From: Fretibacter rubidus
Lineage (GTDB): Bacteria; Pseudomonadota; Alphaproteobacteria; Caulobacterales; Maricaulaceae
Assembly (NCBI RefSeq): GCF_041429785.1
Contig: NZ_CP163423.1
Coordinates: forward strand, 930,001-994,000
Direction: 5' to 3'
Length of the DNA stretch: 64,000 nucleotides
Shown: piece after piece, positions 1-7,900 of the stretch
Numbering within the stretch: the stretch's first letter is position 1
Layout: each line of letters starts with the position of its first letter
Notes under the pieces: generated by a model
Database searches by the model: none
Told to the model about the DNA's origin: nothing
Seen by the model: only the letters and a program-made list of their open reading frames with translations
Program-made: the position numbers and the translations under genes

Positions 1-753
1 GCCGGTGGCGGTTGGATCATCCTACTGATCGGTTCTTTGATGGCGGCCTATGTCATGTATGCGTGGTGGCGTGACGTTGCCCGCGAATCAGAAGCTGGCG
101 ATCACACACCTGTTGTTGATATCGGCCTGCGTTACGGCATGATTATGTTCATCATGCAAGAAGCGATGTTCTTTGTCGGTTGGTTCTGGATGTTCTTCGA
201 GCTTGGTTTCTTCCATAAGGCACGTGCGAAATGGAACCCGGATTATGCCTATGATGAAGGGTTTGGCGAAAGCCCAGAAGCTTGGGCCAACTGGCCTCCG
301 CCTGCTATTGAAACAGTTGACCCCTGGCACTTGCCACTGATTAACACGCTTATTCTGCTGCTGTCTGGTACGACAGTAACATGGGCTCACCACGCGCTTA
401 TTCATGGTGACCGTAAAGGCGCGAAAATGGGTCTGCTGCTGACTGTCTTGCTCGGCGTATTTTTTACCGCGGTACAGGCTTACGAATATTCGCATTTGTT
501 CCATTACCGCGACGGCGAGACATTCTGGCTCTCGACCAATGCTTATGGTTCTGCCTTCTTTATGGCGACAGGCTTCCACGGACTGCACGTTTTAATCGGG
601 ACAATTTTTCTCTTTGTTTGCTATATGCGTCTCGTACGGGGCGGCTTTAAACCAGAGAAGCATTTCGGCCTGGAAGCCGCTGCTTGGTACTGGCATTTCG
701 TTGACGTGGTGTGGTTGTTCCTCTTCGCCTTTGTTTACGTTATCTTTCAATAG
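1..753 (+). CDS. coxC: Cytochrome c oxidase subunit III, 5'-truncated by the window edge
   Basis: Subunit III of the aa3-type haem-copper oxidase, an inner-membrane protein that stabilises the catalytic subunit. The reading frame is open from base 1, so the true start lies upstream and roughly the first 30-60 residues are missing. The visible part holds the conserved helix with [16 protein letters not shown], whose Glu matches the conserved carboxylate of subunit III. It also has the long hydrophilic insert with [12 protein letters not shown] that alphaproteobacterial subunits carry, the HHALIHGDR motif and the C-terminal [12 protein letters not shown] helix. DUF983 and SURF1 genes follow in the same direction at short spacing, the usual end of a cox operon. 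Confidence 0.97.
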   Translation, partial: AGGGWIILLIGSLMAAYVMYAWWRDVARESEAGDHTPVVDIGLRYGMIMFIMQEAMFFVGWFWMFFELGFFHKARAKWNPDYAYDEGFGESPEAWANWPPPAIETVDPWHLPLINTLILLLSGTTVTWAHHALIHGDRKGAKMGLLLTVLLGVFFTAVQAYEYSHLFHYRDGETFWLSTNAYGSAFFMATGFHGLHVLIGTIFLFVCYMRLVRGGFKPEKHFGLEAAAWYWHFVDVVWLFLFAFVYVIFQ

Positions 754-770
754 ATAACTGACGGGCGAGC

Positions 771-1169
771 ATGTCAGCTGTTGAAACAGGCATGCGGGGC
801 CGTTGCCCCGCTTGCGGTGAAGGACAGCTTTTTAAAAAGTTCCTGACCTTTCATGATTTTTGCGAAGCTTGCGGTGCGGATTTTCGCATAGAGGACGCAG
901 GTGACGGCCCTGCCGTCTTTGTCATTTTCATCACGGGTATTTTCATTATCCCTATGGCACTGGCCTTTTATTTGGTCACAGGCTTGCCCATGATTGTGAC
1001 CATATTGCTGTTTAGTGTGGTCATCATTGTTGCATCGCTTTGGTTATTGCGGCTGATGCGCGGTATCATGTTCAGCTTGCAGTGGGTCAATAAGGCGCGC
1101 GAAGTGCGGCTGTCTGATGTGCGCAAAGCTGCTAAGATTGAAAAAGATAGTAACGAAGGTCCCTCTTAG
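771..1169 (+). CDS. DUF983 family membrane protein (cox operon)
   Basis: Small membrane protein of 132 residues. An N-terminal zinc-ribbon-like segment has two CxxC pairs (CPACGEG and CEACGAD, about residues 12-36). Two hydrophobic helices follow at about 48-70 and 76-94. This is the DUF983 architecture, normally found between coxC and SURF1. The biochemical role is unknown; the position suggests cytochrome oxidase assembly. It starts 18 bp after coxC and is probably cotranscribed. Confidence 0.9.
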   Translation: MSAVETGMRGRCPACGEGQLFKKFLTFHDFCEACGADFRIEDAGDGPAVFVIFITGIFIIPMALAFYLVTGLPMIVTILLFSVVIIVASLWLLRLMRGIMFSLQWVNKAREVRLSDVRKAAKIEKDSNEGPS

Positions 1170-1186
1170 AAAGAACAGTTTTAGTC

Positions 1187-1912
1187 ATGCGTTTGCATTT
1201 CCGTCCCTTTCCGGGCCTAACAATATTTACCGTTATCTCGCTGATTATCCTCATTGCGCTGGGGACGTGGCAATATCAAAGGCTGCAATGGAAAACTGCC
1301 TATCTGGCAGAGGTGGAACAAGCCGTGACGGCTCCGCCTTTAACGTCGCTTGCCTCTGTTGAAGCGGCGCTACAATCTGGCACGCCAGTCGACTTTAGCC
1401 GCATTGAATTTGACGGCGACATTATTGGCGGGCAGACGCCGTTTTTAGTTTATTCACGCCGCAAGACCGAACTCAGCTGGCGGCCTTTTGTTCCCGTGGA
1501 GTCCACAGGCCGTGCTGTGTTCGCGGCGCTAACCCCCGTGGCTGATCGTGCGCGGGGCGGTATCATGACCACAACGGCTGAGCCTGTTACGCTGGCGGGT
1601 TATGTGCGCATGTGGCAACCCAAAGACCGCGGTGTTCCCAATAGCACACCCGATATGAACCGCTGGTTTAGTTTTAATCCTATGCCGGACAGCGCTAATT
1701 GGGCCGATAGCGTGCCAGGCGGAGCGGATATGCGCTACTATATCGATACGGTGCCGGGCGTCTTAGACGCGGATACATTGCCGCTAAAACGGCCCAATAT
1801 TCGCAATAATCATTTTGATTATATGTTGACGTGGTACGGTCTCGCGGTTGTTCTGTTCGTCATCTACCTTATCCTGCATATACAGCGGGGACGGCTGGGC
1901 TTTCGGTCATGA
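1187..1912 (+). CDS. SURF1 family cytochrome oxidase assembly protein
   Basis: SURF1/Shy1 proteins help insert haem a into subunit I of cytochrome oxidase. The 241-residue protein has the family layout: an N-terminal membrane helix (about 9-29) ending in the GTWQYQRLQWK signature, a large periplasmic domain, and a C-terminal helix (about 214-233) preceded by NNHFDYMLTWYGLA, the conserved C-terminal SURF1 motif. It follows DUF983 by 17 bp. Its stop overlaps the next ATG (ATGA), so the downstream acetyltransferase is translationally coupled to it. Confidence 0.95.
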   Translation: MRLHFRPFPGLTIFTVISLIILIALGTWQYQRLQWKTAYLAEVEQAVTAPPLTSLASVEAALQSGTPVDFSRIEFDGDIIGGQTPFLVYSRRKTELSWRPFVPVESTGRAVFAALTPVADRARGGIMTTTAEPVTLAGYVRMWQPKDRGVPNSTPDMNRWFSFNPMPDSANWADSVPGGADMRYYIDTVPGVLDADTLPLKRPNIRNNHFDYMLTWYGLAVVLFVIYLILHIQRGRLGFRS

Positions 1913-2487
1913 GTGCCAATATCCATACTGAATTATACGGCCAAGCACCCGGCGGCTCTGTGCATTTGCGTCATCCGCGCTGGGCTGATTATGAGGACTG
2001 GGTGACGCTTCGACGCGAGAGCCGCGATTTCCTATCGCCATGGGAACCCAGCTGGGATGAAAATCATCTAACGCGCCCTAGTTACCGCGCGCGCTTATCA
2101 CGATTTAAAAAGATGGTGGCATCTGGCGAAGGCTATCCGTTTCATATTTTTCGGGCCTCTGATAACCGCCTTATCGGGGCGTGTAATATCATGCAGCTCC
2201 GCCGTACCGTGGCGCAAAGCGCGCAATTGGGATATTGGGTTGGGGAGCGTTATGCCCGCCAAGGCTTTGCCCGTGCGGCCGTTCGGGCGTCTGTGCAATT
2301 TTGCTTTGATGAATTGGGCCTGCACCGCATCGAGGCTGCCGTCCGGCCAGAAAATGTCCCGTCGATTAGCTTGCTAGAAGCTGTCGGGTTTAGCTATGAA
2401 GGCGTGGCGCGCGAATATCTTAAAATTGACGGGGCGTGGCGCGATCACGCCATTTATGCGCGGTTGGTATCGGACCCCTTTGCATAA
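1909..2487 (+). CDS. GNAT family N-acetyltransferase (RimJ-like)
   Basis: Protein of 192 residues with the GNAT acyl-CoA binding fold. It begins with an LRHPRWADYEDWVTLRRESRDF segment typical of RimJ/RimL enzymes, which acetylate protein N-termini. The acetyl-CoA loop is in LGYWVGERYARQGFARAA, and the C-terminal ENVPSISLLEAVGF motif is diagnostic. I chose the ATG at 1909 because it overlaps the SURF1 stop in an ATGA arrangement; an upstream in-frame ATG would lie entirely inside SURF1. The substrate cannot be read from sequence. It is probably the last gene of the cox operon. Confidence 0.9.
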   Translation: MSANIHTELYGQAPGGSVHLRHPRWADYEDWVTLRRESRDFLSPWEPSWDENHLTRPSYRARLSRFKKMVASGEGYPFHIFRASDNRLIGACNIMQLRRTVAQSAQLGYWVGERYARQGFARAAVRASVQFCFDELGLHRIEAAVRPENVPSISLLEAVGFSYEGVAREYLKIDGAWRDHAIYARLVSDPFA

Positions 2488-2510
2488 GGGGGGAGGGGCG
2501 TAAAACAGCC

Positions 2511-3074
2511 TTAGGCCTGCCCGCCAGTTGATAGCTGTTCTGGTGAAATACCCATACCCGCCAAGGCTCGCGTCCATTTGCTGTCCATATCCGTGTCAAA
2601 GATGAGCGCATCTTCGCCGTCCACGACCAACCAAGCATTAACAGCCAGTTCTTGTTCTAATTGTCCCGCTGACCATCCCGAATAGCCCACGGCCATAACA
2701 GCGCGTTTTGGTGCATTATCGGCGACCAGCGCCTCTAACACGTCTTTGGTCGACGTCATCATCAGCGTATCAGACAGCCGCAAGGAATTGTTATCATGGC
2801 TATAATCTGGGCTATGGATAACAAATCCGCGGTTCATATCAACAGGTCCGCCGTTCAGCACAGGACTGTTTGCGACCCGCACAGCGCCGTCGATGCCTAT
2901 TTGATCCAACATCTCCGATAGGTTCAGCGCGCCTTTGGTCTTATTAACCGTCAGTCCCATGGCACCGTCGTCATCATGATTACAGACGTAGATAACCGCT
3001 TGGGAAAAGCGCGGATCTTCCATAGCCGGGGTAGCGATTAAAAATTTGCCAGTTAGATTTGTCGTTTTGATCAT
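2511..3074 (-). CDS. YqgE/AlgH family protein (UPF0301)
   Basis: Cytoplasmic protein of 187 residues with the UPF0301 signature: LTGKFLIATPAMEDPRF at the N-terminus, NHDDDGAMGLTVNKT, NGGPVDMNRGFVIHS and AVGYSGWSAGQLEQEL. The family is widespread in proteobacteria and has no established biochemical activity; AlgH was first linked to alginate regulation. I start it at 3074 because family members begin just before the LTG motif; an ATG at 3095 would add seven residues. It is divergent from the peroxiredoxin gene and converges with the acetyltransferase. Confidence 0.92.
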   Translation of the reverse strand: MIKTTNLTGKFLIATPAMEDPRFSQAVIYVCNHDDDGAMGLTVNKTKGALNLSEMLDQIGIDGAVRVANSPVLNGGPVDMNRGFVIHSPDYSHDNNSLRLSDTLMMTSTKDVLEALVADNAPKRAVMAVGYSGWSAGQLEQELAVNAWLVVDGEDALIFDTDMDSKWTRALAGMGISPEQLSTGGQA

Positions 3075-3225
3075 GAGGTATAAATGCGCCTTCATGCCAA
3101 GATTTCAACCCTATAGTTCTACTCCGTCGTTTGACGGGGCTATAACGGGTTTTCAAACGCGTCATATTGCCAAATACAGATTTCATACCCATATCTATGC
3201 TAACAATAGATTTGGAGAGAGCATT

Positions 3226-3708
3226 ATGAGCATTAAAGTCGGTGATAAACTGCCAGAGGCAACCTTTATGACAATGGGCGCAGACGGCCCAGAACCCGTC
3301 ACGACATCGGATGTGTTTAACGGCAAACGCGTGGCGTTATTTGCTGTGCCCGGTGCGTTCACGCCGACCTGTTCGGCCAAACATTTGCCGGGGTTTAAAG
3401 ATCACGCCGCTGATTTCAAAGCCAAGGGCGTTGATGCCATTGCCTGTACGTCGGTCAATGATGTTTTTGTTATGGGCGCGTGGGGCAAAGACCAAGGTGT
3501 ATCGGGCGAGATGACATTGCTCGCCGATGGTAATGGCGATTTCGCGGAAGAAATTGGTCTTGTGCTGGACGGATCTGGATTTGGCATGGGCAAACGCAGC
3601 CAACGTTACGCCATGGTCGTTAACGACGGTGTCGTCGAAGCGCTCCATGTTGAAGACGGTGGCGAGTTCAAAGTCTCATCAGCCGAATATGTGCTAGAAA
3701 ACCTATAA
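3226..3708 (+). CDS. Peroxiredoxin (Prx5/AhpE-like, glutaredoxin-dependent type)
   Basis: Thiol peroxidase of 160 residues that reduces H2O2 and organic hydroperoxides. The catalytic motif PGAFTPTCSAKHLPGF carries the peroxidatic Cys typical of the Prx5 subfamily; the C-terminal half has the FGMGKRSQRYAM strand with the conserved Arg. No second Cys-containing resolving motif is obvious, which suggests reduction by glutathione/glutaredoxin. The start at 3226 has a clear GGAGAG ribosome site; the longer open frame upstream runs through the divergent yqgE promoter and is not used. An intrinsic terminator follows directly. Confidence 0.95.
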   Translation: MSIKVGDKLPEATFMTMGADGPEPVTTSDVFNGKRVALFAVPGAFTPTCSAKHLPGFKDHAADFKAKGVDAIACTSVNDVFVMGAWGKDQGVSGEMTLLADGNGDFAEEIGLVLDGSGFGMGKRSQRYAMVVNDGVVEALHVEDGGEFKVSSAEYVLENL

Positions 3709-3719
3709 CACTTTTAAGG

Positions 3720-3741
3720 CGGAGCTTTAGGCTCCGTTTTT
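3720..3741 (+). terminator. Intrinsic terminator of the peroxiredoxin gene
   Basis: Six-base-pair GC-rich stem CGGAGC/GCTCCG with a five-base TTTAG loop followed by a run of five T, starting 11 bp after the peroxiredoxin stop codon. Confidence 0.85.
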
Positions 3742-3780
3742 ATTGGCATAATAACAATGACAATCCGAATTGGGGACTTT

Positions 3781-4701
3781 ATGGACGCTGGTAGCATCGT
3801 CGTCATTATCTTAGTTTTACTGGCAATCGTCATCATTATGAAAGCGATTGTCGTCGTGCCGCAGGGTGCAGAGTTCACATTGGAACGCTTTGGGCGTTAC
3901 ACGAAAACGCTTAAACCTGGCCTATCCATTATTATTCCGTTTCTTGATACGATTGGTGTCAAAATGGATATGCGTGAACGCCTGATTGATGTGCCGTCTC
4001 AAGACGTCATTACCAAAGATAACGTCATGGTGACCGCCGATGCGGTTGTGTTTATCCAGGTCATCGATGTCCGCCGCGCTGCCTATGAGGTCAGCATGCT
4101 AGAGACGGCCATTCAAAATCTCTGTCAAACCAATGTGCGGACGGTTGTCGGCTCTATGGATTTGGATAGCGTTCTTTCCCGCCGTGATGAAATTAACGCA
4201 CAGCTTTTGACCGTTATCGATAGCGCAACCGATGCTTGGGGCACGAAAGTCACGCGGATTGAGATTAAAGATTTATCGCCACCGATGGATATCACACAAG
4301 CCATGAATAAGCAGATGAAAGCAGAACGTGAAAAGCGCTCTGAGATTTTGCTGGCGGAGGGTCAAAAACAATCCGCCATTCTGACCGCCGAGGGTGAAAA
4401 AGAAGCCGCCATTCGCGAGGCTGAAGGCCGCAAAGAGGCGGCGTTCCTAGATGCCGAAGCCCGCGAGCGTGAGGCTGAAGCCGAAGCCAATGCCACCCAA
4501 ATGGTATCCAAAGCCATTGCGGCGGGCGATGTGAACGCCGTGAATTACTTTATCGCGCAGGATTACGTCAAAGCGTTTGAAACGCTGGCCAATTCACCCA
4601 ACCAGAAAACCCTAATTGTACCAGCGGAGTTATCTAGCCTCGCCGCGACTGTCGGCGGGCTTGGCGCGCTGATTGAAGCGGGTGCAAAGACTAAAAAATA
4701 G
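3781..4701 (+). CDS. SPFH/Band 7 (stomatin-like, QmcA/paraslipin type) membrane protein
   Basis: Protein of 306 residues with one N-terminal membrane helix (about 4-25), then the SPFH/Band 7 domain starting at VVVPQGAEFTLERFGRYTKTL and continuing through MDMRERLIDVPSQDVITKDNV. A long Ala/Glu/Lys-rich coiled coil follows (about residues 190-240, with repeated AEGEKEAA-type units). Such proteins form membrane-bound oligomeric cages that organise membrane microdomains and proteases. The ATG at 3781 has a TTGGGGAC ribosome site close by; an ATG 24 bases upstream lacks one. The adjacent NfeD gene is the classic partner. Confidence 0.93.
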   Translation: MDAGSIVVIILVLLAIVIIMKAIVVVPQGAEFTLERFGRYTKTLKPGLSIIIPFLDTIGVKMDMRERLIDVPSQDVITKDNVMVTADAVVFIQVIDVRRAAYEVSMLETAIQNLCQTNVRTVVGSMDLDSVLSRRDEINAQLLTVIDSATDAWGTKVTRIEIKDLSPPMDITQAMNKQMKAEREKRSEILLAEGQKQSAILTAEGEKEAAIREAEGRKEAAFLDAEAREREAEAEANATQMVSKAIAAGDVNAVNYFIAQDYVKAFETLANSPNQKTLIVPAELSSLAATVGGLGALIEAGAKTKK

Positions 4702-4710
4702 GGGGAGCAT

Positions 4711-5181
4711 ATGGACGCTGACAACAATATTATCGTCGCGTGGCTAGAGGCCATGTCAGGCATGAAGTGGATGATTATCGGGGCTTTGCTGCTGATACTC
4801 GAACTGGTCACGGGCACGACCTATATCCTCTGGCCGGCGTTCGCGGCGCTTGCTGTGGGGGTCTTTGCCTTTGTCCTGCCGATTGGCTGGGAAATGCAGT
4901 TTTTGCTATTCTTCATTCTCTCAACTGTCTTGCTTGTTTTTGGCCATGTCTATGTCCGTCCTCGCGTGAAAGGCGGAGAGCCGTCTGATCTGAACGACCG
5001 CGCGCGGGCCATGGTTGGTATGCGCGTGAAAGCGATTGCTGATTTTGAAACGGGCCAAGGCCGTGTCCAAGTCGGCGACACACAATGGCGCGCAAGACTA
5101 GAAGACGGCAACGCCAAATCCGGGGACGAACTTCGCGTGGTGCATGTCGATGGGACAACACTGGTCTGTGTAACGGCTTAA
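4711..5181 (+). CDS. NfeD family membrane protein
   Basis: Protein of 156 residues: two to three hydrophobic helices (about 20-80) followed by a C-terminal OB-fold domain starting near GMRVKAIADFETGQGRVQVGDTQWRAR. This is the short NfeD (NfeD1b-like) form, without the N-terminal ClpP-like protease. NfeD proteins pair with SPFH proteins, and here the gene starts 10 bp after the SPFH stop with a GGGGGAG ribosome site. A role as regulator or anchor of the SPFH assembly is inferred from that pairing. Confidence 0.93.
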   Translation: MDADNNIIVAWLEAMSGMKWMIIGALLLILELVTGTTYILWPAFAALAVGVFAFVLPIGWEMQFLLFFILSTVLLVFGHVYVRPRVKGGEPSDLNDRARAMVGMRVKAIADFETGQGRVQVGDTQWRARLEDGNAKSGDELRVVHVDGTTLVCVTA

Positions 5182-5254
5182 CGCACTGTATGTTTGCTAA
5201 TTAGCAACGTTACACTGCAAGACATTCTTAACACACGGTCGTCATGATGTGGCT

Positions 5255-5683
5255 ATGACGGGATATAGTAATGCCCGGCGCTTGGCGGATAGAGGGGCTA
5301 TTTCGCTAGAGGGGCTGAGTAATCAAACGGGATTATATAAGATCTGGAAAACAGAGAAAAGCGTCTGGCTGGATGGCCAAGACGTGATGCGTAGCCATGT
5401 GATGGACGATGCCATCATCGTGCCGCCGACCCCGCTGCCGCCGCAACGCTTTAAAACACTGATTGAAAATATCGGTTCTGCAAGGCCCTTTGAGACTGTG
5501 GAGTTTAGCGAGCAAGAGTTCCTGAACCTCGGCAACACAATCATTATTAGCTACAACGCGACTGCTAACCATCAACGGTTTCGCCGCCCCTATCTCGCCC
5601 ATTGCATTACAACCTATGTTATGTGCAGCGGCCGCTGGCAAATCGCGAGCCATAGCCACGTGAAACGCGATAAAAGGGGTTAG
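5255..5683 (+). CDS. NTF2-like/DUF4440-type small protein, function unknown
   Basis: About 142 residues, no signal peptide or membrane helix. The pattern of an N-terminal helix, VWLDGQDVMRSHVMDDAIIVPP, alternating beta strands, and a closing CSGRWQIASHSHV strand resembles the cone-shaped NTF2/SnoaL/DUF4440 fold. That fold serves as a small-molecule binding or isomerase scaffold. No catalytic residues can be assigned. Start uncertain: GTG at 5249 and ATG at 5255 are two codons apart and neither has a clear ribosome site. Confidence 0.65.
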   Translation: MTGYSNARRLADRGAISLEGLSNQTGLYKIWKTEKSVWLDGQDVMRSHVMDDAIIVPPTPLPPQRFKTLIENIGSARPFETVEFSEQEFLNLGNTIIISYNATANHQRFRRPYLAHCITTYVMCSGRWQIASHSHVKRDKRG

Positions 5684-5709
5684 GGTCTGTTTTAGCGTGG
5701 TAAGATGTT

Positions 5710-6177
5710 TTAATCCTCACATTCATCCTCATCCTCATCCCGAGTTGGAATCCCCATTCTGGCCAATTCATCCGCGCGTTCATTGCCGTCGACGCCGGCG
5801 TGGCCTTTGACCCATTTCCAATCGACGTTTCGGGTCGCGTTAAGGGCGTCAAGTTCGCGCCAGAGATCGGCGTTTTTCACGGCTTTTTTCGCAGCGTTTT
5901 TCCAGCCGCGTTTCTTCCACCCATGTATCCATTCTGTGATGCCTTTGAGCACATAGGTGCTATCGGTCCACAGGGTTATGGTGCCTTTGTAAGTGGGTTT
6001 GACGGCCTCTAGCGCTTTAATCGCGGCCATAAGTTCCATGCGGTTATTGGTGGTGTCTGGCTCCCCGCCGTGCAGCGTTTTCTCAACATCACCAAATTGC
6101 ATCAACACGCCCCAACCGCCTGGGCCAGGATTGCCAGAACACGCACCGTCCGTATAGATAATCAGCTGTTTTGACAC
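5710..6177 (-). CDS. rnhA: Ribonuclease HI
   Basis: Hydrolyses the RNA strand of RNA-DNA hybrids such as R-loops and primers. The 155-residue protein has the full catalytic set: Asp10 ([13 protein letters not shown]), Glu48 (NNRMELMAA), Asp72 (WTDSTYV) and Asp136 (GNERADELA), with the flexible-loop His in KGHAGVDGN at about 126. The basic handle ([14 protein letters not shown]) is present. The C-terminus is strongly acidic (DEDEDECED). Its ATG overlaps the ispH stop by one base, so the two are translationally coupled. Confidence 0.97.
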   Translation of the reverse strand: MSKQLIIYTDGACSGNPGPGGWGVLMQFGDVEKTLHGGEPDTTNNRMELMAAIKALEAVKPTYKGTITLWTDSTYVLKGITEWIHGWKKRGWKNAAKKAVKNADLWRELDALNATRNVDWKWVKGHAGVDGNERADELARMGIPTRDEDEDECED

Positions 6178-7166
6178 TATTCGCGTAGAAGCTTTGGCAG
6201 GCGGAAAATGACTTTTTCTTTGGTGACTTCGACCTCTTTGACGGTGATGTCATAGCGTGATCGGAGTGCCGCCAAAACACCATCGGTGAGATATTCAGGC
6301 GCGCTGGCCCCCGCCGATAGGCCAATTGTGTCTGCGGCTTCTATCATGTCCCAATTGATGCTATCCGCACTAGAGATGAGCATAGCGTTATCTGCGCCTC
6401 CCTTGTCGCCCACCTCGACGAGCCGCTTGGAATTTGACGAGGTTACAGAGCCAATGACGAGCAATAAATCGCATTCATCTGCAATCGCTTTGACAGCCAT
6501 CTGGCGGTTTGTTGTGGCGTAACAAATATCTTCTTTATAGGGCAGGGCAATGGTCGGAAAACGACCCTTTAGGATGTCGATGATGCCTTGCGTATCATCC
6601 ACAGACAGCGTTGTTTGCGTGACCAGCGCCAAATTATCAGGATTAGGCGGCATAATCGTGCGGGCTTCATCCTCGGTCTCGACCAGTGTAATCGCGCCCT
6701 CTGGCAACTGCCCCATAGTGCCGATGACCTCGGGGTGGCCTGTGTGGCCGATCATAAAAATATGGTGGCCCTTGGCGTAATGCCGCTCGGCCTCGATATG
6801 GACTTTGGAGACCAGCGGACACGTCGCGTCCAGCACGGTCATATCGCGCGCCTCTGCGGCCTTGGGCACGGATTTAGGTACGCCGTGGGCGGAAAACACT
6901 ACAGGACGGTCGTCAGGACATTCGTCCAGTTCTTCGACAAAGACAGCCCCCAGACCGCGCAGGCGGTTCACCACATGGCGGTTATGGACAATTTCATGAC
7001 GCACATAGACAGGGGCGCCGAATTTTTTAAGCGATTCTTCGACAATCAATATGGCGCGGTCAACACCTGCACAAAAACCGCGCGGGGCCGCCAAAAGCAC
7101 AGTTTTGGTAGTGCGCGGGGCGTTGTCATCTGTGGTCGGGGCTATATCGACTGTTTTCACGCTCAT
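6177..7166 (-). CDS. ispH: 4-hydroxy-3-methylbut-2-enyl diphosphate reductase
   Basis: Last enzyme of the non-mevalonate (MEP) isoprenoid pathway, an iron-sulfur enzyme making IPP and DMAPP from HMBPP. All three cluster-binding cysteines are visible in context: [11 protein letters not shown] near the N-terminus, [11 protein letters not shown] in the middle and [11 protein letters not shown] later. [13 protein letters not shown] and [10 protein letters not shown] are further family motifs. The length of 329 residues is normal, with an N-terminal extension of about 20 residues. In many alphaproteobacteria ispH is followed by thrB before rnhA; here rnhA follows directly. Confidence 0.97.
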   Translation of the reverse strand: MSVKTVDIAPTTDDNAPRTTKTVLLAAPRGFCAGVDRAILIVEESLKKFGAPVYVRHEIVHNRHVVNRLRGLGAVFVEELDECPDDRPVVFSAHGVPKSVPKAAEARDMTVLDATCPLVSKVHIEAERHYAKGHHIFMIGHTGHPEVIGTMGQLPEGAITLVETEDEARTIMPPNPDNLALVTQTTLSVDDTQGIIDILKGRFPTIALPYKEDICYATTNRQMAVKAIADECDLLLVIGSVTSSNSKRLVEVGDKGGADNAMLISSADSINWDMIEAADTIGLSAGASAPEYLTDGVLAALRSRYDITVKEVEVTKEKVIFRLPKLLRE

Positions 7167-7291
7167 TAAATTCTCCTCATGCGCGGCGGGCGTATTGCGG
7201 GGCGCGTCATAACCCGATAAGACCTAGCAAAGACAGGCGCTTTGCGCCAGCCACTATGACGGCACAATTGTCACGTCGTGAGGATTATATA

Positions 7292-7891
7292 ATGCGCAAT
7301 ATGTTTAAAATTGGCCCTAAAGCCATTATGGGTCTCGTCCTTGTCAGTGCTGTCGCTCTTACGGGCTGCCGCACCACGCAAGAGGCGCTCTCCATTGGTG
7401 AAGCGGCAGAGCGTAACCCTGGCCCATGTCCGCGCGCTTTTGCGCTTTATGACGCCGCGCGTATTGTTGAATTTATGGCCCCGCAAGAGACGTTTCAAAA
7501 TGTTGGCTTCACGGGCGAGATTGCGGGGGTACGCTCGCTTTGCCGTTACTACGGCGAACGACCCATTACGGGCGATATTGAAGTGACTTTTGATTTTGGC
7601 CGCGGCCCATCGGCCAATGGCTCGACCGCCACATATGAGTACTTTGTCGCTGCAACGCGTAAAAATATTGCGGTGATGAATAAGCAAGTGTTCCCGCTGA
7701 CGGTGACATTCCCGGCCGGCGAAGACCGCGTGCGCGTGACCGAAACCGTAGCAAATTACGAAATCCCCCGCGCGGATGAGGGTACATCGGGCGAAAACTT
7801 CGAGCTTATCGTCGGCTTTGTTGTCACGCCGCAGCAACGCGCCTTTAACGCCGAAGGCAAGCGATTCCGCGTCTCTGTCGGTCAAAACTAG
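7292..7891 (+). CDS. Putative lipoprotein, function unknown
   Basis: Protein of 199 residues. The signal peptide ends in a lipobox (AVALTGC), giving a lipidated Cys followed by RTTQEA. The mature part is a mixed beta-rich domain without a recognised motif. The start at 7292 follows a GAGGAT ribosome site; a longer frame from 7256 would put extra polar residues before the signal peptide. It sits 9 bp upstream of argS and may be cotranscribed with it. A role in the envelope is inferred only from the lipobox. Confidence 0.8.
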   Translation: MRNMFKIGPKAIMGLVLVSAVALTGCRTTQEALSIGEAAERNPGPCPRAFALYDAARIVEFMAPQETFQNVGFTGEIAGVRSLCRYYGERPITGDIEVTFDFGRGPSANGSTATYEYFVAATRKNIAVMNKQVFPLTVTFPAGEDRVRVTETVANYEIPRADEGTSGENFELIVGFVVTPQQRAFNAEGKRFRVSVGQN

Positions 7892-7900
7892 GGCACGAAC

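Noticed and set aside
6588-7169. Open frame of 193 codons opposite ispH
   Set aside because: Antisense to ispH, whose catalytic cysteines and motifs are intact.
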